The notes beneath the pieces were generated by a model that saw only the letters and a program-made list of their open reading frames with translations, was not told the origin of the DNA and ran no database searches. From MR-S7 sp000400995 (lineage in GTDB: Bacteria; Pseudomonadota; Gammaproteobacteria; Burkholderiales; Burkholderiaceae_C): 64,000 nucleotides of DNA. This document shows, one piece after another, positions 25,928 through 38,878 of this stretch (the stretch's first letter is position 1; each line of letters begins with the position of its first letter). Where the stretch lies: assembly GCF_045291395.1 (NCBI RefSeq), contig NZ_CP152342.1, positions 3,224,001 through 3,288,000 on the forward strand, read 5' to 3'. Both the position numbers and the translations under genes were made by a program.

Positions 25928-27688
25928 TTAGAAGGACTCCCAGTCGCCATCGCCTGCCGGGGTTGCCGGCGCCGCCAGGGCCTTGGGAGTTGCGGCGCGC
26001 GCCGCGCCAGCCGCTGCCACGCGCGGTGCGGCGGCAACGGGCTTGGCCGGGGGCGCAGCCACGGGCCGTGCTGCTGGCGCTGGTGTGCGCGCCGGCAGGG
26101 CCGCCGACCCGTCGGTGCGGAAGGCCGACACCACGTGCGCCAGGTGATCGGCCTGCTCGCGCAGGCTTTGCGCGGCGGCGGCGCTTTGCTCCACCAGGGC
26201 GGCGTTCTGCTGCGTCATCTGGTCGAGTTGGCCCACGGCCTGGTTCACCTGCGAGATGCCTGCGCTCTGCTCGGCGGACGCGGCGGTGATCTCGCCGATC
26301 ATGTCCACCACGCGCTGCACCGACTGCACGATCTCGGCCATGGTGGCGCCCGCGTCGTGCACCAAGCGCGAGCCGCTTTCCACGCGCTCGACCGACGTGC
26401 CGATCAGCCCCTTGATCTCCTTGGCCGCGTCGGCGCTGCGCTGCGCCAGGCTGCGCACCTCGCCAGCCACCACCGCGAAGCCCCGGCCTTGCTCGCCCGC
26501 GCGCGCGGCTTCCACGGCGGCGTTCAGCGCCAGGATGTTGGTCTGGAAGGCAATGCCGTCGATCACACCGATGATGTCGGCGATCTTGCGGCTGCTCTGC
26601 TGGATGTCGTCCATGGTGGAAACCACCTCGGTCACCACCGTGCCGCCGCGGCGTGCCACCTCGGAGGCGCTGCCCGCCAGCTGGCTCGCCGTGCTGGCGC
26701 TGCCCGCGCTCTGCTGGATGGTGCTGGTGAACTCCTCCATGGCGGCGGCGGTCTCCTGCAGGTTGCTGGAAGTCTGCTCGGTGCGCGCCGACAGGTCCTG
26801 GTTGCCGGTGGCGATCTCGGCGCTGGCCACGGTGATGCTGTCGGTGCTCTGGCGCACCTCCTGCACCATGCGCGCCAGGGCCTGGCGCATGCTGGCCAGC
26901 GAGCGCAGCAGCTCGCCGAATTCGTCGCCGCGCGTGGCCTCGGCGCCGTCGCTGCGCAGGTCGCCGCCCGCGATGCGCGCCGCCATGGCGTTGGCCTCGG
27001 CCAGAGGACGCTGGATGCTGCCGATGAGCAGGTAGGCCCCCGCCACGATGCCCAGCAGCAGCACCGCCACAGCGCCCGCCGCCAGCTTCACCGTGAGCAT
27101 GCGCGATGCGGCCATCTCGGCCAGCTGCTCCTCCGCGGCGCGCTCCTGCATCTGCACGAAGTCGCGCAGCGTGCCAAGGTAGGTGGCCACGGCAGGGATG
27201 TAGGACTGCTGCACGAGGCGCACCGCCTCCTCCTGGCTGCCGCCCTCCTTGAGCTTGGCGGCCTGCCCACGCAGGTCGATCATGGCCTTGCGCGCCTCGG
27301 CGATGCGCTGCATCTGGGCGCGGTCGGCCGGCGACAGGTCCAGCCCTTCCAGGCGCTTCTGCAACTCGGAGATCTGGGCCGAGGTGGCCGGGATCTGCTC
27401 CTTGAAGGCCTGCGCCACCGCGCTTTCATTGCTCAGCGACAAGGCCAGGGTGCGGGCCGCATTCGTCTCGGTGAGGCCGGCCCAGCGCGTGGCCGTCTGC
27501 ACGCGCAGCGTCATCTCCTTGGTGAGCGCGTCGGCCTCGGCCTGGGTTTGGGCCGAGCGGTAGCCCGACGCGGTGATGATCGCGATGAGCGCCACTACGA
27601 CGCACGCCACGGACAGCCACAGCTTGTGGGAAATACGCAGGCTTTTCATGGCAGGCTCGCTCCTTGTCGGGTGGGGTTTTGTGTGCAA
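25928..27688 (-). CDS. Methyl-accepting chemotaxis protein with four-helix sensor
   Basis: This 586-residue chemoreceptor has a TM helix (WLSVACVVVALIAIITA), a periplasmic helical sensor (4HB type) and a second TM near residues 195-215 (KLAAGAVAVLLLGIVAGAYL). HAMP and the signalling hairpin follow, with the highly conserved tip GIAFQTNILALNAAVEAARA. It ends DGDWESF, a CheR/CheB-tethering pentapeptide of the N/D-W-E-x-F type, so it is a full adaptational receptor. The linker before the tail is Ala/Pro-rich. The ligand cannot be read from sequence. Confidence 0.92.
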   Translation of the reverse strand: MHTKPHPTRSEPAMKSLRISHKLWLSVACVVVALIAIITASGYRSAQTQAEADALTKEMTLRVQTATRWAGLTETNAARTLALSLSNESAVAQAFKEQIPATSAQISELQKRLEGLDLSPADRAQMQRIAEARKAMIDLRGQAAKLKEGGSQEEAVRLVQQSYIPAVATYLGTLRDFVQMQERAAEEQLAEMAASRMLTVKLAAGAVAVLLLGIVAGAYLLIGSIQRPLAEANAMAARIAGGDLRSDGAEATRGDEFGELLRSLASMRQALARMVQEVRQSTDSITVASAEIATGNQDLSARTEQTSSNLQETAAAMEEFTSTIQQSAGSASTASQLAGSASEVARRGGTVVTEVVSTMDDIQQSSRKIADIIGVIDGIAFQTNILALNAAVEAARAGEQGRGFAVVAGEVRSLAQRSADAAKEIKGLIGTSVERVESGSRLVHDAGATMAEIVQSVQRVVDMIGEITAASAEQSAGISQVNQAVGQLDQMTQQNAALVEQSAAAAQSLREQADHLAHVVSAFRTDGSAALPARTPAPAARPVAAPPAKPVAAAPRVAAAGAARAATPKALAAPATPAGDGDWESF

Positions 27689-27753
27689 CGCACCGCGCCC
27701 CTGCGGTGCAGCGTTGCATGCATGCTACCAAACGCAACAAGCAGAGCGATAGC

Positions 27754-30099
<2,346 letters not shown>

Positions 30100-30100
30100 G

Positions 30101-30152
30101 CTATTGAATCAGGAGCTACCAGCGCTTGATAGGAAAGCGCTGGAGGCCAAAA
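30101..30152 (+). repeat. Dispersed repeat, copy between parE and parC
   Basis: CTATTGAATCAGGAGCTACC, AGCGCTTGATAGGAAAGCGC and TGGAGGCC follow one another. The AGCGCTT...AAGCGCT core forms a hairpin in the parE-parC mRNA just ahead of parC. It is one of at least eight copies in the window. Confidence 0.75.
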
Positions 30153-30156
30153 AGAC

Positions 30157-32133
<1,977 letters not shown>

Positions 32134-32218
32134 AGGCGGCGGATTGTAGGGCTGGATATAAAACCAGTTCAACCGCCCCTCGCAAGCGGACGCCGCGGCT
32201 TTTCGCTACATTCGCCGG

Positions 32219-33436
32219 ATGCACAACGAAACCCGAAAACTCCCGCTGGCGCAGGTGCTGCTGTGCGGTGGCGCCATCGTCACCCTCTCCATGGGCATCC
32301 GCCATGGTTTCGGCCTGTGGCTGCAGCCCATCACGCAGGAGATGGACTGGACGCGCCAGACCTTCGCGCTGGCGATCGCCGTGCAGAACCTGGCCTGGGG
32401 CCTGTTCGGCATCTTCGGCGGCATGGTGGCAGACAAGTTCGGGGCCTTCCGCGTGCTCATCGGCGGGGCGGTGCTCTACGCGCTGGGGCTGGCGGGCATG
32501 GCCCTGTCGCCCACGCCGCTCCTCTTCACGCTGACCACCGGCGTGCTGATGGGCGCGGCGCAGGCGGGCACGACCTACGCCATCATCTACGGCGTGCTGG
32601 GGCGGCAGGTGCCGGCCGACAAGCGCTCGTGGGCCATGGGCGTGGCGGCGGCGGCAGGCTCGTTCGGGCAGTTCCTGATGATGCCGCTGGAAGGCCAGCT
32701 CATCCTGCACCTGGGCTGGAAGACGGCGCTGCTGGCGCTCTCGGCCATGGTGCTGCTCATCGTGCCGCTGGCCTGGGGGCTGCGCGAGCCGGGCTTCCAC
32801 GGCAGCGCGCCCGTGAAACGTACGCAGACCGTGCGCCAGGCGTTCGCCGAGGCGCTGCGCTACCGCAGCTTCCTGCTGCTCACGGCGGGCTACTTCGTCT
32901 GCGGCTTCCAGGTGGTGTTCATCGGTGTGCACATGCCCAGCTACCTGCGCGACCACGGCCTGTCGGTGCAGGTGGCGAGCTACGCGCTGGCGCTGATCGG
33001 CCTGTTCAACGTGTTCGGCACCTATGCGGCGGGCACGCTGGGCCAGCGCATGCCCAAGCGCCACATCCTGGCCTTCATCTATTTCGCGCGCGCCGTGGTC
33101 ATCACCATCTTCCTGCTGGTGCCGCTGTCGCCGTTGTCGGTCTACGTGTTCTCGGCCGTGATGGGCGCGCTGTGGCTGTCCACCGTGCCGCCCACGAACG
33201 CCACGGTGGCGCAGATCTTCGGCGTGCAGCACCTGTCGATGCTCAGCGGCTTCGTGTTCTTCAGCCACCAGATCGGCAGCTTCCTGGGCGTGTGGCTCGG
33301 CGGCTACCTGTACGACCGCACGGGCAGCTACGACATCGTCTGGTACCTGGCCATCGCGCTGGGCATCTTCGCGGGCCTGGTGAATCTGCCCGTGCGCGAG
33401 AGCGCCATCCCCCGCGCCGCCCCGCAGGCGGCCTGA
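32219..33436 (+). CDS. MFS transporter, oxalate/formate antiporter-like (OFA) type
   Basis: The 405-residue protein has about 12 hydrophobic segments, with the MFS loop motif between helices 2 and 3 (GGMVADKFGAFRV). The opening GIRHGFGLWLQPITQEMDW resembles the monocarboxylate/OFA branch of the superfamily. The substrate is probably a small organic acid, by family only. It starts 85 bp from divergent parE and is followed after 4 bp by a 42-residue membrane peptide gene, so they are likely co-transcribed. Confidence 0.85.
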   Translation: MHNETRKLPLAQVLLCGGAIVTLSMGIRHGFGLWLQPITQEMDWTRQTFALAIAVQNLAWGLFGIFGGMVADKFGAFRVLIGGAVLYALGLAGMALSPTPLLFTLTTGVLMGAAQAGTTYAIIYGVLGRQVPADKRSWAMGVAAAAGSFGQFLMMPLEGQLILHLGWKTALLALSAMVLLIVPLAWGLREPGFHGSAPVKRTQTVRQAFAEALRYRSFLLLTAGYFVCGFQVVFIGVHMPSYLRDHGLSVQVASYALALIGLFNVFGTYAAGTLGQRMPKRHILAFIYFARAVVITIFLLVPLSPLSVYVFSAVMGALWLSTVPPTNATVAQIFGVQHLSMLSGFVFFSHQIGSFLGVWLGGYLYDRTGSYDIVWYLAIALGIFAGLVNLPVRESAIPRAAPQAA

Positions 33437-33440
33437 CGCC

Positions 33441-33569
33441 ATGCCCCGCACACACCGGAAATGGCTGGCAGGCGCGGTGGCGCTTCTGGTGCTGCTGGCC
33501 GTCTTCGGCATGTACGCGCAGCCGGATTTCATGCTGTCGCTGGCCGATCAGCTCTGGAGCTGCTTCTGA
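33441..33569 (+). CDS. Small single-span membrane protein, 42 aa
   Basis: ATG 33441 begins MPRTHRKWLAGAVALLVLLA and continues to WSCF. A basic N-terminus, one hydrophobic helix (residues ~8-25) and a short polar tail make a typical small membrane protein. It is 4 bp after the MFS stop, and its TGA overlaps a CTG that could start the methyltransferase (CTGA). No function is known to me. The coherent membrane pattern and tight spacing argue that it is real. Confidence 0.6.
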   Translation: MPRTHRKWLAGAVALLVLLAVFGMYAQPDFMLSLADQLWSCF

Positions 33570-34090
33570 CCGCGTCCGACTGGATCCAGCGCTGGTCGCA
33601 CCTCGTGCCCGAAGGCGGCACGGTGCTCGACGTGGCCTGCGGCGCGGGACGCCACATGCGCTGGTTTTCAGAGCGAAATCACCCTGTAACCGGCGTGGAT
33701 CAAGCGCAAGCAGCTATTGAATCAGTAGCCCCGATGGGCGAAGCGATCCAGGCCGACATCGAGAACGGCCCCTGGCCCCTGCCCGGCCGGCGCTTCGACG
33801 GCGTGGTGGTCACCAACTACCTCTGGCGCCCGCTGCTACTTACCATCGTGGAGAGCGTGGCACCCGGCGGCGTGCTGCTCTACGAGACCTTCTCCCAGGG
33901 CAACGAAACCGTGGGGCGGCCCGCGCGGCCCGAGTTCCTGCTGCGCCCCGGTGAACTTCTGCACGCCTGCAAGAGTCTGCGGGTGGTGGCCTACGAAAAC
34001 GGCTTCCTCGACGACCCCGTGCGCTTCGTGCAGCGCATCGCCGCCGTGCGCGAACCCGCCCTAGTTAGAATGCCCCTTTACCGTTTTTGA
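33566..34090 (+). CDS. Class I SAM-dependent methyltransferase
   Basis: The Rossmann-fold methyltransferase has motif I as VLDVACGAGRHMRW, with later blocks GVVVTNYLWRPLL and LLYETFSQGNE (tellurite-resistance TehB-like group). No ATG occurs in frame near the start of homology. The frame is open to ATG 33461 but those codons wholly overlap the 42-aa gene. I place the start at CTG 33566, in a CTGA overlap, giving 174 residues. A degenerate dispersed repeat (about 33669-33729) is translated inside it (ITPVTGVDQAQAAIESVAP region). The acceptor substrate is unknown. Confidence 0.8.
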   Translation: MTASDWIQRWSHLVPEGGTVLDVACGAGRHMRWFSERNHPVTGVDQAQAAIESVAPMGEAIQADIENGPWPLPGRRFDGVVVTNYLWRPLLLTIVESVAPGGVLLYETFSQGNETVGRPARPEFLLRPGELLHACKSLRVVAYENGFLDDPVRFVQRIAAVREPALVRMPLYRF

Positions 34091-34098
34091 ACGCGGAC

Positions 34099-34995
34099 AT
34101 GACCTCTCCCAGCGCCACCCTCACGGGCAGCATCGTCGCCCTCGTCACTCCCATGCACGACGACGGCAGCGTCGATTACCCCACCTTGCGCAAGCTCATC
34201 GACTGGCACATCCAGGAGGGCACGGATTGCCTCGGCGTCGTGGGCACCACGGGCGAATCGCCCACGGTGAACGTGGAGGAGCACTGCGAGATCATCCGCG
34301 TGTCGGTCGAACAGGCGGCCGGGCGCGTGCCCGTGATGGCCGGCTGCGGCGCCAACTCCACGGCCGAGGCGATCGAGCTGGCCCGCTTCGCCAAGAAGGT
34401 GGGCGCCGACAGCCAGCTCCAGGTGGTGCCCTACTACAACAAGCCCACGCAGGAAGGCCAGTACCGCCACTTCAGATCAATAGCCGAAGCCGTGGGCGAC
34501 CTGCCGATGGTGCTCTACAACGTGCCCGGCCGCTCGGTGGCCGACATGCACCACGAGACTGTGCTGCGCCTCACGCAGGTGCCGGGCATCGTGGGCATCA
34601 AGGAGGCCACGGGCAACATCGAGCGCGCGCAGTGGCTGATCCGCGACGTGCCCAAGGGCTTCGCCGTCTATTCGGGCGACGACCCGACGGCCGTGGCGCT
34701 CATGCTGTGCGGCGGCCAGGGCAACATCAGCGTCACCGCCAACGTGGCGCCGCGCCTGATGCACGAGCTGTGCGTGGCCGCCATCGCGGGCGATGCGCGC
34801 AAGGCCATGGAGATCCAGTTCCGCCTGCTGCCCGTGCACAAGCATCTTTTCGTCGAGGCCAATCCCATCCCCGTCAAGTGGGCCATGCAGCGCATGGGCC
34901 TGTGCGGCGGCGCCTTGCGCCTGCCCATGACGCCGCTGGCCCAGAGCAACGAGGCCGTGGTGGAAGGCGCCCTGCGCGCCGCCGGCCTGCTGTAA
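34099..34995 (+). CDS. dapA: 4-hydroxy-tetrahydrodipicolinate synthase
   Basis: DapA condenses pyruvate with aspartate semialdehyde, the first step of the lysine/diaminopimelate branch. The (beta/alpha)8 enzyme shows GTTGESPT (pyruvate carboxylate-binding Thr pair), the catalytic Tyr in VPYYNKPTQEG, YNVPGR, and the Schiff-base Lys in VGIKEATGN. ATG 34099 gives 298 residues, the usual length; a TTG lies 12 bases upstream in frame. It is followed after 20 bp by bamC, a gene pair also seen in E. coli (dapA-bamC). Confidence 0.95.
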   Translation: MTSPSATLTGSIVALVTPMHDDGSVDYPTLRKLIDWHIQEGTDCLGVVGTTGESPTVNVEEHCEIIRVSVEQAAGRVPVMAGCGANSTAEAIELARFAKKVGADSQLQVVPYYNKPTQEGQYRHFRSIAEAVGDLPMVLYNVPGRSVADMHHETVLRLTQVPGIVGIKEATGNIERAQWLIRDVPKGFAVYSGDDPTAVALMLCGGQGNISVTANVAPRLMHELCVAAIAGDARKAMEIQFRLLPVHKHLFVEANPIPVKWAMQRMGLCGGALRLPMTPLAQSNEAVVEGALRAAGLL

Positions 34996-35015
34996 CACGT
35001 TCCAAGGATATTCGC

Positions 35016-36104
35016 GTGAACGCTACCACCCGCCTGGGCCTGCTGGGCCTTGCCGTGACCCTGTCTGCCTGCTCCGTGCTGGAGAGCGACAAGATCGACT
35101 ACAAAAGCGCCACCAAGGGCGCATCGCTGGAAGTGCCGCCGGACCTGAGCCAGCTCTCGCGCGACACACGCTACACCGTGCCCGGCGGCGTGGTGTCCGC
35201 CGCGGCCTTCGAGGCCGGCCAGGCCCAGCAGCCGCGCGGTGCGGCGAATGCCGCGCCCCAGGCCATCGGAGACGTGCGCATCGAGCGCGACGGCAACCAG
35301 CGCTGGCTGGTGGTGGACCGCCCGGCCGACCAGCTCTGGGAGCCGGTGCGCGACTTCTGGCTCGAAAACGGCTTCGTCTATACGCTGGAGCAGCCCAACC
35401 TGGGCCTGCTCGAGACCGACTGGGCCGAGAACCGCGCCAAGCTGCCGCAGGACATCATCCGCTCCACCATCGGCAAGGTCTTCGATTCGCTCTATTCCAC
35501 CGGCGAGCGCGACAAGTTCCGCACACGCCTGGAGCGCGCCTCCGACGGCCGCACCGAGATCTACGTCAGCCACCGCGGCATGGTCGAGGTCTACAGCACC
35601 GCGCAGAAGGACAGCACGATCTGGCAGCCGCGTCCCGCCGATCCCGAGCTGGAAACCGAGTTCCTGCGCCGCCTGATGGTCAAGCTGGGCGTGAGCGAGG
35701 AGCAGTCCAAGGCGGCAGCGGCCGCCGTCGTGCCCCCGGCACCCTCGGCCCGCATGGCCACGGCGGGCGGCGTGCCGGTGGTGCAGCTCGACGAGAATTT
35801 CGATCGCGCATGGCGCCGCGTGGGCGTGTCGCTGGACCGCACCGGCTTCACCGTGGAAGACCGCGACCGCAGCCAGGGCGTGTACTTCGTGCGCTATGTC
35901 GCGCCCACCGAGAAGAAGGAACAGGGCTTCTTCAGCAAGCTCTTCGGCCGCTCGCCGGATGCGGCCGCGCCGCTCAAGTACCGCATCGTGGTGCGCAGCG
36001 AAGGCAACCAGAGCACCGTCTCGGTGCTGAACGCGGCAGGCGCACCCGAGTCGTCCGCCAATGCCGAGCGCATCGTGCGCGTGCTTGCCGACGACCTGAA
36101 GTAG
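35016..36104 (+). CDS. bamC: Outer-membrane assembly lipoprotein BamC
   Basis: The 362-residue lipoprotein belongs to the BAM complex that inserts beta-barrel proteins. It starts at GTG 35016, with a signal peptide and lipobox LSAC (GLAVTLSACSVLESDKIDYK). The following unstructured segment contains the BamC signature YKSAT...LEVPPDLSQL. Two helix-grip domains follow, each with an RWLVVD- or RAWRRVG-type start. It forms an operon with dapA and ends in a strong terminator at 36124. Confidence 0.92.
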   Translation: MNATTRLGLLGLAVTLSACSVLESDKIDYKSATKGASLEVPPDLSQLSRDTRYTVPGGVVSAAAFEAGQAQQPRGAANAAPQAIGDVRIERDGNQRWLVVDRPADQLWEPVRDFWLENGFVYTLEQPNLGLLETDWAENRAKLPQDIIRSTIGKVFDSLYSTGERDKFRTRLERASDGRTEIYVSHRGMVEVYSTAQKDSTIWQPRPADPELETEFLRRLMVKLGVSEEQSKAAAAAVVPPAPSARMATAGGVPVVQLDENFDRAWRRVGVSLDRTGFTVEDRDRSQGVYFVRYVAPTEKKEQGFFSKLFGRSPDAAAPLKYRIVVRSEGNQSTVSVLNAAGAPESSANAERIVRVLADDLK

Positions 36105-36123
36105 GCCCGGCACCGGCCCAAAC

Positions 36124-36156
36124 AAAAAGCCCCGGCCTGACGGCTCGGGGCTTTTT
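36124..36156 (+). terminator. Rho-independent terminator after bamC
   Basis: AAAAAGCCCCG and CGGGGCTTTTT form an 11-bp stem around a 10-nt spacer, with T5 at the base. The A5 on the other side lets it act on both strands, so it also ends the convergent lipoprotein gene at 36205. Confidence 0.9.
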
Positions 36157-36204
36157 GCGTCCCATGCTCCCGAGAGGAGCACGGAAGGCAGAGAGGCCAG
36201 CGGA

Positions 36205-36474
36205 TTACTTGGCTTCGGAAGCGGCGCCGGTAGCGGCTGCGGCGGCTGCATCGGCAGCGGCCTTGGCGGCGTCAGCGGCAGCGTCGTTGGCGGCAGCCGG
36301 TGCGTCTGCGGAGGCAGGCGCTTCTGCGGGCGCGGGAGCGGGTTCCGGAGCAGGCGCGGGGGCAGGTGCTTCCACGGGCGCGGGTGCGGGTGCCGGAGCG
36401 GGCTCTTCCTTCTTGCCGCAAGCGGCGAGAGCGGCAGCAGCGATCAGGGCGGCCAGAACGACGGAGTTTTTCAT
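36205..36474 (-). CDS. Small Ala/Pro-rich lipoprotein
   Basis: The 89-residue protein starts MKNSVVLAALIAAAALAACG with a lipobox LAAC. It continues with KKEEPAPAPAPAPVEAPAPA and an Ala-rich helix, with no globular domain. Similar Pro/Ala-rich lipoproteins are common in Burkholderiales and may span the periplasm or act as spacers; function is unknown. It has its own SD (AGGAAACC). Confidence 0.8.
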   Translation of the reverse strand: MKNSVVLAALIAAAALAACGKKEEPAPAPAPAPVEAPAPAPAPEPAPAPAEAPASADAPAAANDAAADAAKAAADAAAAAATGAASEAK

Positions 36475-36675
36475 GTCGGTTTCCTTGGTTGGACAGATGA
36501 CAGGTGATTATTATGAAAATGCCGGCGTCCGCCTCTTGCAGCGGTGAACCCGGCGCGGGCGCATTCTTGCGGTGCACCCTGGGGCTATACCGGGTCGAAA
36601 TTATAGGGAGGTTTCGTCAATACTGGTTAATACCAGGATCTGGCAACCCCTGTTACAAATGGCGCCCGTGCCGCG

Positions 36676-37179
36676 TCACAGTCCCAGCACGGTGGCCGGG
36701 AAACCCGGGCTGCTCTTGCGCTCCTGCCATTCGTTCAAAGCCTCGCGCAGCAGCACGCGCCTGTCGGGCTCGCTCCCGGTCACGCCAACGCAGCGCACCG
36801 GGTCATGGCGCTGCAACACCCAGCCCGGCGACCAGATGGCGCTGGGCAGGTCCAGCGGGTCGGCAGCAGCAGCCCTGCGGCACACGATGATGTGGTCCCA
36901 GCGCACCCGCCACTGCACGAAACGGGCGTGCCGGCGCACTATCTCGCTGAAATCCGCCGCAAGCAGGGTGAAGCGCCGGCCCGTGCGCGACCATTGCTGC
37001 AGCGCGTCTGCCACGGCGCGTTCGCCCAGCGGCCAGTCGTGGAAACTGGCGTCGCTGAACACCAGCTCGGGCCAGTCCTCGCGCGCCGCGCACTGCAGGG
37101 CATCGCGCACCAGCTGCTGGAAGGCCTCCCGGCCCTCGAAGCGCCCGCTGGGGAGCGGGACGATTTCGGTATCGGTCAT
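36676..37179 (-). CDS. Conserved hypothetical protein, 167 aa
   Basis: The protein (MTDTEIVPLPSGRFEGREAF) has a phospholipase-D-like or nuclease-like alpha/beta pattern, with FSDASFHDWPLGERAV and a WDHIIVCR strand. No catalytic HKD motif is visible. I cannot name a family with certainty. It lies 24 bp after the end of roxA on the same strand and is likely in its operon. Such a gene next to the uL16 hydroxylase gene recurs in Burkholderiales as far as I recall. Confidence 0.6.
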   Translation of the reverse strand: MTDTEIVPLPSGRFEGREAFQQLVRDALQCAAREDWPELVFSDASFHDWPLGERAVADALQQWSRTGRRFTLLAADFSEIVRRHARFVQWRVRWDHIIVCRRAAAADPLDLPSAIWSPGWVLQRHDPVRCVGVTGSEPDRRVLLREALNEWQERKSSPGFPATVLGL

Positions 37180-37203
37180 TCCCTGCTCCTTTTCGCTGCC
37201 GCC

Positions 37204-38331
37204 TCAGGCTGGAGAGCTGGCATGCACCCAGCCGGCCTCGCACCAGGACGACAGCAGCTCCAGCGCCGCATCGCTCGCACGGGCCAGGTCCCGCGCGTCC
37301 AGGCGGCGCTGGTCCGCCAGCCGCTGCATCAGCGTGGCGTCGCGCCCGGCGGCGCGGTAGCTCTCGCCGTTGATGAAGACGTGCCTGGCGTCGTACATCA
37401 TGCGCGTGCGCCGGTCGAGCACCACGCATTCCATCATGCCTGCGGATGCCGAGGGCTCGAACCAGACGTTGGGCTTGGGCTCGGTCAGGGCTTCACCCAG
37501 CGCACGCTCCAGTGCCAGCGGCTCTTCCAGGGCACGGCGCACCGCATCGCGCGCGAAGGTTTGCAATTCCTGCGGAATGGCGCCCGAGGCGGACACGGCC
37601 GGCTGGCGCGGGTCACGGTAGATGGGCGAATCCTCCTCGTCCACCGCCGCGTCCGCCATGCGCAGCAGCACCTCATGGGCCAGATCCGCGCGGTTGGGCG
37701 AACGAAAACCGATGGAGTAGGTCATGCACTCTCCCTCGGCGATGCCATCGTGGGCCCAGCGCGGCGGCAGGTACAGCATGTCGCCCGGCTCCAGCACGTA
37801 TTCCTCCTCGGGCTCGAACTGCTCCAGGATCTTCAGCGGCAGGCCGTCGCGCAGCGCAAAATTCTTCTGGCGCCCGATGCGCCAGCGCCGCCGGCCGTGG
37901 GCCTGCAGCAGGAAGACGTCGTAGCTGTCGAAGTGCGGGCCCACGCCGCCGCCGTCGCTGGCATAGCTGATCATCAGGTCGTCCAGCCGCGCCTGCGGCA
38001 CGAAGCGGAACTGTTGCAGCAACGCATGCACGGCCTCGTTGTGCAGGTCCACGCCCTGCACCAGCACCGTCCATTCGCGCGTGCCCAGCGATGGCAGGGA
38101 ACGCCGTGCGAGCGGGCCGTGGCGCAGACGCCAGCGGCCGTCCAGATGCTGGATGTAGCGGGATTCGACCTCCTCGCGCGCAGCCAGTTCGAACAGCGCC
38201 GCGCGCCCGACAGGGGGCTTGAAGCCCGGGATGGCCTGCCGCACGAGGAGCGGCTTCTTGTGCCAGTGGCGCTGCATGAACTGCGCCGGGCTCAGGCCTG
38301 CGAGCAGGGGCGATGGTTGTTGAATGTCCAT
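37204..38331 (-). CDS. roxA: JmjC-type 50S ribosomal protein uL16 3-hydroxylase
   Basis: This 375-residue cupin/JmjC oxygenase of the YcfD/RoxA family hydroxylates an arginine of ribosomal protein uL16 using Fe(II) and 2-oxoglutarate. The iron-binding H-x-D is in GPHFDSYDVFLLQ and the distal His in PPRWAHDGIAEG. The N-terminus (FMQRHWHKKPLLVRQAIPGF) and the C-terminal winged-helix-like region match the family. ATG 38331 is used because the reading frame upstream of it is the reverse of the SlyD-like gene. Confidence 0.88.
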   Translation of the reverse strand: MDIQQPSPLLAGLSPAQFMQRHWHKKPLLVRQAIPGFKPPVGRAALFELAAREEVESRYIQHLDGRWRLRHGPLARRSLPSLGTREWTVLVQGVDLHNEAVHALLQQFRFVPQARLDDLMISYASDGGGVGPHFDSYDVFLLQAHGRRRWRIGRQKNFALRDGLPLKILEQFEPEEEYVLEPGDMLYLPPRWAHDGIAEGECMTYSIGFRSPNRADLAHEVLLRMADAAVDEEDSPIYRDPRQPAVSASGAIPQELQTFARDAVRRALEEPLALERALGEALTEPKPNVWFEPSASAGMMECVVLDRRTRMMYDARHVFINGESYRAAGRDATLMQRLADQRRLDARDLARASDAALELLSSWCEAGWVHASSPA

Positions 38332-38347
38332 AAGCGACAATTCTCTT

Positions 38348-38872
38348 ATGGAAATTACCGAACAATGTGTGGTCGCCTTGACCTGGATCTTGAAAGACAC
38401 GCTGGGCGAGGAACTCGACGTGCTCGACGATCCTGTGGAATTCCTGGTCGGCGGGGACGACCTGCTCGCACGCATCGAACAGGCCCTGCAAGGCCACGGC
38501 GTAGGCGCAGAACTCTCCTTGCACCTGGAGCCGGAAGAGGCGTTCGGCGACTACCAGGACCAATTGCTGTTCCTGGAGTCGCGCTCGCTCTTCCCTGCGG
38601 ACACCGAAGAAGGCATGACCTTCGACGGCGCTGCATTGCCCCAGGGTGTGAACCCCGATGCGCCGCGCGACGCGCTCTACACCGTGGCCCAACTCTACCC
38701 CGACCATGTGGTGCTCGATGGCAACCACCCGCTGGCCGGGATCGCGCTGCGCCTGCAGCTCATGGTGCACGGCGTGCGCGAAGCCACAGAGGAAGAAATC
38801 GGACGCGGCTCCGCCGGCACCGGTTTCTTCCGCATCCAGCCGCAGGCGCCGGGCAGCGACCTGCTGCACTGA
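38348..38872 (+). CDS. FKBP-type peptidyl-prolyl isomerase, SlyD-like
   Basis: The 174-residue protein has a split FKBP fold with an inserted IF domain: VALTWILKDTLGEELDVLDD, LHLEPEEAFGDYQDQLL, and LDGNHPLAGIALRLQLMVHG. This order is that of SlyD/FkpB chaperone-isomerases. It lacks the His-rich metal-binding tail of E. coli SlyD. Its start codon lies only 16 bp from the divergent start of roxA, so the promoters of each must overlap the other's coding sequence. Confidence 0.88.
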   Translation: MEITEQCVVALTWILKDTLGEELDVLDDPVEFLVGGDDLLARIEQALQGHGVGAELSLHLEPEEAFGDYQDQLLFLESRSLFPADTEEGMTFDGAALPQGVNPDAPRDALYTVAQLYPDHVVLDGNHPLAGIALRLQLMVHGVREATEEEIGRGSAGTGFFRIQPQAPGSDLLH

Positions 38873-38878
38873 CGCGGC

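Noticed and set aside
34470..34495. Possible further repeat copy in dapA (ATCAATAGCCGAAGCC)
   Set aside because: Only the AATAGC part matches; the GCGCTT hairpin and GGAGGCC are absent, and the codons are normal for DapA.
36580..36630. TATAAT at 36600-36605 (minus strand) as the lipoprotein promoter
   Set aside because: No -35 hexamer at acceptable spacing; the nearest TTGACG is only 9 bases away.
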